Positions 24,518-30,431 of a DNA stretch of 30,431 nucleotides are shown here, piece after piece. The notes below the pieces were generated by a model. The model searched no databases. It was not told where the DNA came from and saw only the letters and a program-made list of their open reading frames with translations. Source of the DNA: Planctomycetota bacterium (GTDB lineage: Bacteria; Planctomycetota; Phycisphaerae; WQYP01); assembly GCA_021798635.1 (NCBI GenBank), contig JAJZGH010000016.1, positions 1 to 30,431 on the forward strand. The letters are read 5' to 3'. How positions within the stretch are numbered: the stretch's first letter is position 1; each line of letters starts with the position of its first letter. A program made the position numbers and the translations under genes.

Positions 24518-26704
24518 CTAATAGCTCACCGACAACACAAAATTCACCACGCTGGACCCTGTCGTAACGCCTCCCTGCCCGGTGGCGGCCGCGCTGACCG
24601 GGTTCAGCGCCACGCCCCAATCCACCAGGGCACTGAAATTTTTTGACAGGGTTATTTTCGCTCCAATGCCGGTGCTGATCAGCGTTGCACCCGCTTCGTA
24701 GGATTGCTTTTGACTTTGCGCAACTTCACCGCCGTCCACAAACGCGCTTAACACCAAGTCCCAGTCCGGACGACCATAAGGGGTCTGCGGCGCGATGCGA
24801 AATATATGCCCAAATATTTTAGTTTTGGGGTCCGGATTAACCGGGAACAGCCGTGGAATATGCAGATTGTACTGAAGGGTGCCGTAAATTCCGCTGTCAC
24901 CAGCGACAATGGATTGCGGGTACCCCCGCACCGAATACAAACCGCCGATCACGGATTCTTCCTGAGGAATCAAGCGCTGTCCAAAGGCGTATTGCCCGCT
25001 GACACGCAGCAACACCTGATTCGCCAGCACGCTGCGGCCCTCGGCAAAACTCTTATGAAACAACAGCGGCTCAAGATAAAACGAATCTTCGCCGGTCGCC
25101 TGCACAATGGCCCACGTTGGATCAGTATTGAGGCGCCCAAGGTTATTCAGTGCCTGCTGCGATGCACTGGTATATTGCCCCAGCGCTGTTACGCTTCCGG
25201 TCTGGCGCGACGTATTGCCCGTACGATTTAATCTTAAAGACACATACGGCAGAAAGAAACTCGCACTTCCATTTTGCTGAAAACTAACATTGTCCACATT
25301 CACCTGCTGATACTGCGCACCAAGCACACCATACACAAACAGATTTTTAAATTGCGAGAGGTTGACAATCAGCTCCCCGCCGCCGAAAGAGGTACGCCCG
25401 TTAAAATTTAAATTACCTAAACCGACGTTGGACGCGTTATATTGCTGATACCCTCCGAATACCCGCCCCTGCAGGCGGTCTATACCAAAAATGGGAAATT
25501 GATACGATACATTGATATCCTGTGCTTTGGTGAAGCTGGCGGTGTCATAATTGACATTAAGAATATCATCATGACCGGTTAATTGATCATCAATAAATCC
25601 GAATTGCTCAACCAGAGAACTGGTTTGCGGCGTGCCGGTGTTGGATATCTGAGCGTAGACCAGCCACGGTTTTGCTTCATGCACCAGATAGTCCAGAGTC
25701 ACCGAATCAGGTTCACTGCCCGGGGAAAGAGCAATGCTGACCTGCCGGCCCGGCTGCTGATTGAGGCGCAACACATAGTTATCCAGCCACCGGCGTTCAA
25801 GAATATCATCCGCCGCCGCATCGGTGCTTGGTTTGGAGGATGCCTTGATCGGCGAATCGTCACGGATAAAATCTGTACGACTATTATTAATGGTCCGTTT
25901 ACCGCCAAAGCCCCGCCCCGAAGCAATGGTCCGCACTTCCTGTACGATGGCCTCATGTATGGATAAATGCAGCGTCGTATCACCGCGGCGGCGCAAGTCT
26001 CTTTGGCCGCGGAAATCTTTTCCCGCCACCTGAACAAATACACCGATGACTCCAGATGCATTGACATATTTAACTAATTGCTGTTCAATACTTTCCAGGG
26101 CGCTTAAATAATAATGCTGTGGCCGATGTTCAGCATTTATTTGCGCCAGCGTCAATGTCACGGCAGGATACGCCGGCCGGACTGTCTTGCTTCCCGCCAC
26201 GATGTGCCCCGACGCCACAAAACCGCCCCGGGACTCTGCCAGGCGCAAGGGCTGATTCATCAATTGCGCGATCGCCGGAAGAATTTTCCTGGGGTATTTA
26301 TAATTCAGAACGAATGTGCCAACTATGTAGCGTGGCCCGTCGGCGGCCGTCGCCGGCGGTAGCTCCGTCAACCGCCGAGGCGCCGTTGCCGTACCATGTT
26401 CGGGCTTATTGACGGCCAATTTCTTGGCAGATAGCCCGCGAACTGGTTTCCCGATCGGCTTTTTTTCCACGCCTCCGGAGGCGACCGGTCCAGATGCCGC
26501 CGGTTGGGTGGCGGCCAGTAATCCAACGACCGAATCATTCGCGGCACCCCAACATAGGTGTGCGCTTGAACTCACGACCAGCGCCGCGGCGAGCCATGTG
26601 AATTTTCGGCCACGATTTTCGCTCGCGAACGCTCTACCAACGCCCCTGAAATCATGACCAGCGGCGAACGGTGCACTTGGGGCGGTACGTATTGAGTCTC
26701 TCAT
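24518..26704 (-). CDS. TpsB outer-membrane transporter (FhaC/ShlB-like, Omp85 family)
   Basis: TpsB proteins form a 16-strand outer-membrane barrel with periplasmic POTRA domains that bind and export the partner TpsA. From the ATG at 26704 it has 728 residues; an AAGGAG 5 bases upstream decides this start over an ATG 18 codons earlier. A basic N-region and hydrophobic WLAAALVVSSSAHLCWGA form a late signal peptide (about 35-53). A Pro/Ala/Lys-rich spacer follows, then two POTRA-like regions (about 125-232 and 245-347), which are divergent and interrupted by Arg/Asp-rich segments. The barrel region (about 350-728) has alternating strands, the conserved SVRGYP loop motif (591-596) and a C-terminal strand ending FVLSVSY with the terminal aromatic expected for outer-membrane proteins. 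It is directly upstream of tpsA on the same strand, so the two form an operon. The family call is solid; the exact sub-family is not. Confidence 0.88.
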   Translation of the reverse strand: MRDSIRTAPSAPFAAGHDFRGVGRAFASENRGRKFTWLAAALVVSSSAHLCWGAANDSVVGLLAATQPAASGPVASGGVEKKPIGKPVRGLSAKKLAVNKPEHGTATAPRRLTELPPATAADGPRYIVGTFVLNYKYPRKILPAIAQLMNQPLRLAESRGGFVASGHIVAGSKTVRPAYPAVTLTLAQINAEHRPQHYYLSALESIEQQLVKYVNASGVIGVFVQVAGKDFRGQRDLRRRGDTTLHLSIHEAIVQEVRTIASGRGFGGKRTINNSRTDFIRDDSPIKASSKPSTDAAADDILERRWLDNYVLRLNQQPGRQVSIALSPGSEPDSVTLDYLVHEAKPWLVYAQISNTGTPQTSSLVEQFGFIDDQLTGHDDILNVNYDTASFTKAQDINVSYQFPIFGIDRLQGRVFGGYQQYNASNVGLGNLNFNGRTSFGGGELIVNLSQFKNLFVYGVLGAQYQQVNVDNVSFQQNGSASFFLPYVSLRLNRTGNTSRQTGSVTALGQYTSASQQALNNLGRLNTDPTWAIVQATGEDSFYLEPLLFHKSFAEGRSVLANQVLLRVSGQYAFGQRLIPQEESVIGGLYSVRGYPQSIVAGDSGIYGTLQYNLHIPRLFPVNPDPKTKIFGHIFRIAPQTPYGRPDWDLVLSAFVDGGEVAQSQKQSYEAGATLISTGIGAKITLSKNFSALVDWGVALNPVSAAATGQGGVTTGSSVVNFVLSVSY

Positions 26705-26807
26705 GAGTCTCCTTGCAATTAGACAACAGGGCGGATCAGGCTTTTGTACCCGTGCCACCCCACCCAGGCTGCCAGGTCATTATTCAGTGAGTTTTAAATT
26801 CTAGATC

Positions 26808-26825
26808 ATGCAATTTAGCTTGCAT
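26808..26825. promoter_or_regulatory. Dyad ATGCAA-N6-TTGCAT upstream of tpsB
   Basis: A perfect 6-base inverted repeat with a 6-base spacer lies about 105 bases before the tpsB start, in an AT-rich section between the candidate -10 and the gene. Its size and symmetry suit a dimeric regulator. No matching second copy was noticed elsewhere in the spacer, so it is only a candidate. Confidence 0.25.
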
Positions 26826-26944
26826 TGCCATATAGTTTATATATCGCGGGTCAGGATATGCGGCGCGGTCAGAATCTTGCCCATACCCATTAACACGCGA
26901 TTGCCTTCTTAAGGCTGGTCGCGGCAATACGCCACAGGTTCCCT

Positions 26945-26975
26945 ATTATAATTCAAATCAATTGTAAATCCACAA
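26945..26975 (-). promoter_or_regulatory. Candidate promoter for tpsB-tpsA
   Basis: The minus strand has a perfect TATAAT (plus-strand 26945-26950). A possible -35 TTGTGG (26970-26975) is 19 bases away, longer than ideal and only a partial match. Transcription from here would give a leader of about 235 bases before tpsB. AT-rich sequence nearer the gene (about 26825-26850) offers weaker alternatives. Confidence 0.3.
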
Positions 26976-27144
26976 CCACGTTTTTTTTGGCGGTGATTGC
27001 ACTTCTGGCCCACTTGCCTAGTTCAAGCTTGCCAATCAGGCTTGACAGAGCGGGGGCTTTTTGCCTCCTAACCAACGGTTCCGGATCACTGGATAAAGTC
27101 ATGAAATGCCGTTATTCTACTAACCAGAGTTTGTAGCCGCGAAA

Positions 27145-27160
27145 GCCCAATCGGTTGGGC
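27145..27160. repeat. Short hairpin GCCCAA-TCGG-TTGGGC upstream of ptsI
   Basis: A perfect 6-bp stem closes a TCGG tetraloop about 105 bases before the ptsI start. If transcribed it would be a compact hairpin in the ptsI leader. There is no T tract and no recognisable riboswitch around it. Confidence 0.4.
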
Positions 27161-27264
27161 AGCGGCGTTATCAGCGTTCTAAGCGACGCTGCATTGCTCC
27201 GACGCCCCCTGCCCGATAGCGATATGTACCGGCGCGGCGGGCATCGCAGCCGGTGAAGCAGGTC

Positions 27265-29010
27265 ATGGAAATAATCAAAGGTATCGGTGTATCCTCGGGC
27301 GTGGTGATATGCCCGGTATTACTTCTGTCGGAAGATCATCTTCACATTGGCCGCCGGTCTATCCAAGCTGCCGAGATCGAGGCCGAAAAACAGCGACTGC
27401 AAACCGCCATCAGCTTAAGCAGTGATGACATCCGTGAATTACGCGATACCACCACCCGCAACCTCGGCAAAGAAACCGGCGCGATTTTCTACTTTCATCT
27501 GGGGTTACTCAATGATCGCGAGCTATTAAAAGCATTTGTCAGCGGGATTGACGAGCAGCATTACACGGCGGAATACACCGTGCATAAAGCCTTGCGGGAA
27601 TACGGCAAGCATTTTCTGGAACATCCCGATAAGTACTTCCGAGAACGCATTAAAGACATCTACGACATTGAACGCCGTTTGCTGCATAAACTCGCCGGAC
27701 GTGACCGCATCCGCCTGACGGATGCGGACGGCCCCGTGATCATCGTCGCCAAAGATTTAACACCTTCCCAAACCGCCGCGCTGGATCGGAAGATTGTCAA
27801 AGGAATTGCCATTGAAGCCGGCGGTCAGACCAGCCACACGGCCATCATCGCCAATTCCATGGGAATCCCCGCCGTGGTGGGACTGGAAAATATCACCCAT
27901 GAAACGGTCTCCGGCGACTTGCTGGTGGTCAACGGGTACAGCGGCGTGGTTATTATTGACCCCGATGAAGTTACCATCACCGAGCATAAAAAATATGAGT
28001 TGCGGGTTCAAAGCTATGAAACCAAGCTCGAAGGCATCCGTAATTTGCCGGCTAAAACGCTGGACGGCGTAGAAATCAAGCTCATGGGAAATATCGAATT
28101 TCCCCATGAGGTCGATAATGCTCTGAAAAAAGGAGCCGTCGGAATCGGGTTGTACCGTACCGAATTTTTATACCTTTCGGCGGAACGCGAACCGACGGAA
28201 GATGATCATTATGCGGCGTATGCGGAAACAATCCGGCGATTAGGCGGCCGGCCCATTATCATCCGCACGCTGGACCTTGGTGCCGATAAATATTCGCCAT
28301 TCCTGGATCAGGCCCCGGAAGCCAATCCGTTCCTGGGATGTCGCTCAATTCGCCTGTGTCTGCAGAACATTGAAATGTTTAAAACGCAGTTGCGCGCCAT
28401 CCTGCGGGCCAGCGTGCTGGGCGACGTGTCCGTGATGTTTCCCATGATTTCTACGCCGCGCGAACTGCGGCAGGCCAGATTTGTGCTCAACGAAGTCATG
28501 GACGATCTGGATGAACATAACATCGCGTACAACCGCTATATCCGCGTGGGAATGATGGTGGAAGTTCCCTCGGCGGCGTTGTTACCGCATAGTTATGTTG
28601 ATGAGTCAGATTTTCTTTCCATCGGCAGTAATGATTTGATTCAGTATACCCTGGCGGTGGACCGGGGAAATCAGCGCGTGGCTTCTTTGTTTACCGCGGC
28701 CCACCCTGCGGTAATCAAGCTGATTCAAAACGTTATGCGGGCCGCCAAGCGTGGCGAAACGACTGTCAGCCTGTGCGGTGAAATGGGGGGTGATCCGGAA
28801 TTTACCCTGCTGCTGGTAGGCTTGGGGCTGCGCAACTTTTCCATTACGCCCCACAATATCCCGCAAATCAAACAGGTCATTCGCAGCATTGATTCACGCG
28901 ATGCACAAAGGGTCGCCCGGCGGGTGCTGAGTTTTGAAACACCCCAACAGATTTTGAATTTTCTGCGGGATGAAACGCGGAAAGTATTGCCCGATCTATT
29001 ACGCGATTAG
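27265..29010 (+). CDS. ptsI: PTS enzyme I, phosphoenolpyruvate-protein phosphotransferase
   Basis: Enzyme I takes the phosphoryl group from phosphoenolpyruvate and passes it to HPr, the first step of the sugar or regulatory phosphotransferase system, in the cytoplasm. From the ATG at 27265 it has 581 residues, a full-length EI. It begins MEIIKGIGVSSG, the usual start. The phospho-accepting histidine is His191 in GGQTSHTAII. The PEP-binding half shows GIGLYRTEFLYL, NPFLGCRSIRLCL, MFPMIST, GMMVEVPSAA and SIGSNDLIQYTLAVDRGN, with the catalytic Cys504 in LCGEMGGDP. All key residues are present, so it should be active. A GTG four codons earlier (27253) is possible but has no ribosome binding site; the ATG has only a weak AGG. 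No ptsH (HPr) or EII gene is in the window, so its partner and pathway cannot be read here. Confidence 0.95.
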   Translation: MEIIKGIGVSSGVVICPVLLLSEDHLHIGRRSIQAAEIEAEKQRLQTAISLSSDDIRELRDTTTRNLGKETGAIFYFHLGLLNDRELLKAFVSGIDEQHYTAEYTVHKALREYGKHFLEHPDKYFRERIKDIYDIERRLLHKLAGRDRIRLTDADGPVIIVAKDLTPSQTAALDRKIVKGIAIEAGGQTSHTAIIANSMGIPAVVGLENITHETVSGDLLVVNGYSGVVIIDPDEVTITEHKKYELRVQSYETKLEGIRNLPAKTLDGVEIKLMGNIEFPHEVDNALKKGAVGIGLYRTEFLYLSAEREPTEDDHYAAYAETIRRLGGRPIIIRTLDLGADKYSPFLDQAPEANPFLGCRSIRLCLQNIEMFKTQLRAILRASVLGDVSVMFPMISTPRELRQARFVLNEVMDDLDEHNIAYNRYIRVGMMVEVPSAALLPHSYVDESDFLSIGSNDLIQYTLAVDRGNQRVASLFTAAHPAVIKLIQNVMRAAKRGETTVSLCGEMGGDPEFTLLLVGLGLRNFSITPHNIPQIKQVIRSIDSRDAQRVARRVLSFETPQQILNFLRDETRKVLPDLLRD

Positions 29011-29011
29011 G

Positions 29012-29041
29012 CAAATGATGAGAGCTGGAACCCATCATTTG
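29012..29041 (+). repeat. 9-bp hairpin between ptsI and the glycosyltransferase
   Basis: CAAATGATG (29012-29020) and CATCATTTG (29033-29041) form a perfect 9-bp stem with a 12-base loop, starting two bases after the ptsI stop. Only a short TTAAAT follows, so it is at best a weak terminator. It more likely stabilises the ptsI 3' end or attenuates read-through into the next gene, whose ribosome binding site lies just beyond. Confidence 0.55.
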
Positions 29042-29070
29042 TTAAATCACTGCAATCTCTTGGAGTTTAC

Positions 29071-30186
29071 ATGCCTAAACCCGGCGTGAGCGTCATTATT
29101 CCCACCTATCGCGAAGCGGAAAATCTTCCCCGCCTTATTCCGCAGGCCGCGGCCGCTCTGTCCAGCCGCGGCTGGAACTGGGAAATTATTGTTGTTGATG
29201 ATAATTCGCCCGATGGAACACGTGAACTGCTGGCTCAATGGTCCATCCAGTGGCCGCAGCTACGCTATCGGATCCGGGAGACGGATCGCGGCTTGTCATC
29301 AGCGGTTCTTGCCGGGCTGGCTATGGCGCAATATGACTATCTGTTGGTGATGGATGCCGACTTAAGTCACCCGCCGGAATCCATCCCGGCGCTTGTTGAG
29401 CCACTGCTCGAAGGCAACGCTGATTTCACCATCGGCTCACGCTATGTGGCTGGCGGAAAAACCGAAGACTGGGGACGCTTCCGATGGATCAATAGCGCTG
29501 TGGCGACACTGTTAAGCCGCCCATTTACAAAATCGTTGCGTGACCCCATGGCCGGATTCTTTGCCCTGCCCCGGCGCCTGTATCTTGCCGCGGACGAACT
29601 GAATCCCATCGGTTATAAAATTGGTCTGGAACTTATTGTCAAATGCCACGTCACACAGGTGGTAGAAGTTCCCATTGTGTTTCGCAACCGACTGCACGGT
29701 GAAAGCAAATTAACCATCAAAGAGCAGTTTAGATATCTCGAACACTTGTCACGGCTTTATGATTACCGGTTCCCGAAAGCCGCGCCGCGTGTAAAATTCC
29801 TGATTGCCGCCGCGTGCGGGTCGGTAGCCTGTCTTGCGATTTATTATGCCGTTTTTGCTTCAGGAGCAACGTTCTTGACGGCGTTAGCTCTGGGATTACC
29901 GGCGATGATTGCCGTAACGCTGCTGTTTTTTATCCGTTATGTTCGCACGCAGAAATCAGATATTGCCATGCCGCACCCCTACCTGGAGTTTGCCTTTATA
30001 AGCACCGTAGAACTGGTCGCCGGCCTGCTGTGCGGCCAATTTGCCGTGGCCCATACCGGCCGATTCACTTCCGTGCTTTGCGCGTTGGGTGCCTTGCTGA
30101 TCACCCGATACCTCATGCGCAAAGTATTGCGACACGACCTACGCGGTCTCCGGCATAAGCAGTCGAAAAACCAACATCCGCCGTAA
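29071..30186 (+). CDS. GT2 glycosyltransferase (dolichol-phosphate mannosyltransferase-like) with C-terminal GtrA-like membrane domain
   Basis: The protein probably transfers a sugar from a nucleotide sugar to a polyprenyl phosphate at the inner membrane, for cell-surface glycan or protein glycosylation. The 371 residues contain a GT-A domain (about 5-230) starting VSVIIPTYREAENLP, with VVDDNSPDGT (41-50), the metal-binding DADLSHPPE (95-103), IGSRYVAGG (121-129) and the DPM1-type RNRLHGESKL (205-214). The C-terminal 130 residues have four predicted membrane helices (about 243-263, 267-289, 306-326, 332-350), like a GtrA/flippase-type domain. A basic tail ends the protein. A GGAG stands 7 bases before the ATG. 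It follows ptsI by 60 bases with a hairpin between, so co-transcription is possible but not certain. The actual sugar and acceptor cannot be told from sequence. Confidence 0.9.
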   Translation: MPKPGVSVIIPTYREAENLPRLIPQAAAALSSRGWNWEIIVVDDNSPDGTRELLAQWSIQWPQLRYRIRETDRGLSSAVLAGLAMAQYDYLLVMDADLSHPPESIPALVEPLLEGNADFTIGSRYVAGGKTEDWGRFRWINSAVATLLSRPFTKSLRDPMAGFFALPRRLYLAADELNPIGYKIGLELIVKCHVTQVVEVPIVFRNRLHGESKLTIKEQFRYLEHLSRLYDYRFPKAAPRVKFLIAAACGSVACLAIYYAVFASGATFLTALALGLPAMIAVTLLFFIRYVRTQKSDIAMPHPYLEFAFISTVELVAGLLCGQFAVAHTGRFTSVLCALGALLITRYLMRKVLRHDLRGLRHKQSKNQHPP

Positions 30187-30194
30187 TTGTTTAG

Positions 30195-30431
30195 CCCAGT
30201 CGATCTACAACTTCCGGATTGCCCAAGCTTACAACTATTGACGGCCCCTTTGAGGCGATGGGCAAAGTGGCCGTTGAACGCCTGATCAAAATGACCCATC
30301 TGATTGCGGAGCTCGTCCATTTGCGTCCCCACGCGCGTATTATCATCGCCCAGATTATCCCTATCGGCGGAGTGGCTCCCGATGGTGTCAGCCATGACCA
30401 GGAAGCGATGTTGTTTAATAACGTTATCAGA
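30195..30431 (+). pseudogene. Fragment resembling the middle of an SGNH/GDSL hydrolase, runs off the window
   Basis: After a stop at 30192-30194 this frame stays open to the right edge. From about 30240 it reads DGPFEAMGKVAVERLIKMTH, then LIAELVHLRPHARIIIAQII with PIGG, and later LFNNVI. A helix followed by a P-x-A-x-I-I-I-A-Q-I-I-P strand is typical of the region between the GTND block and the catalytic Asp-His block of SGNH hydrolases. The upstream GDS and GTND blocks are absent: only about 15 codons lie between the stop and this section, and none of the other two plus frames encodes them. Possible starts are a TTG at 30219 and ATG at 30258, both without a clear ribosome binding site. It may be a 5'-truncated remnant, or an unrelated small gene. 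Family assignment is tentative. Confidence 0.4.

Larger units (their letters stand above)
26705..27264. other. Non-coding divergent spacer between tpsB and ptsI
   Basis: About 560 bases separate the divergent tpsB and ptsI starts. No convincing coding frame, tRNA or transposon end is seen. It contains an AT-rich section (about 26785-26850), a run of eight T at 26981-26988, a consensus TATAAT on the minus strand, a dyad at 26808-26825 and a hairpin at 27145-27160. A TTGACA at 27042-27047 on the plus strand could be a -35 for ptsI, but no good -10 stands at the proper spacing. Confidence 0.6.

Overview
The window looks like a chromosomal piece of a diderm (outer-membrane) bacterium. It carries part of a type VI secretion system (T6SS), a two-partner secretion (TPS) pair and a polyprenyl-phosphate-type glycosyltransferase. 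The style of the giant TpsA exoprotein, with its long basic signal region, a TPS domain, a 'WLLDP' motif and Gly/Thr/Ser-rich repeats, together with its divergent transporter, suggests the Planctomycetota/Verrucomicrobiota (PVC) side of the tree. This is an inference by eye with low confidence; no rRNA or other marker gene is present. No tRNA, rRNA, CRISPR array or insertion sequence was seen.

Positions 1-13805, minus strand: a compact T6SS run of the 'imp' type. In transcription order it reads tssA, tssB, tssC, hcp, tagJ (impE), tssE, tssF, tssG, tssH (clpV), vgrG. It supplies sheath (TssB/C), inner tube (Hcp), spike (VgrG), several baseplate parts (TssE/F/G), the assembly protein TssA and the sheath-recycling ATPase. 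The baseplate linker TssK and the membrane complex TssJ/L/M are not in the window; they may lie beyond the left edge or elsewhere. VgrG is cut by the left edge after 844 residues. tagJ, tssE, tssF and tssG overlap or nearly touch and should be translationally coupled. A strong intrinsic terminator after hcp and candidate promoters before tssB divide the run into possible expression units.

Positions 13876-26704, minus strand: a TPS operon, tpsB then tpsA. TpsA is about 3521 residues, with a Sec signal, a haemagglutinin-type secretion domain, a glycine-rich stretch, about 23 modular repeats that fall into four alternating classes, a proline linker and a non-repetitive 206-residue C-terminal domain that I do not recognise. 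TpsB is an FhaC/ShlB-like Omp85 transporter with divergent POTRA regions. tpsA ends only 70 bases before tssA on the same strand, with no terminator visible between them, so the two export systems may be expressed together.

Positions 26705-27264: a non-coding divergent spacer with candidate promoter and dyad elements. Positions 27265-30186, plus strand: PTS enzyme I with all key catalytic motifs, then a GT2 glycosyltransferase with a C-terminal four-helix membrane domain; a 9-bp hairpin lies between them. The right edge holds a reading frame resembling the middle of an SGNH/GDSL hydrolase with no visible N-terminal half.
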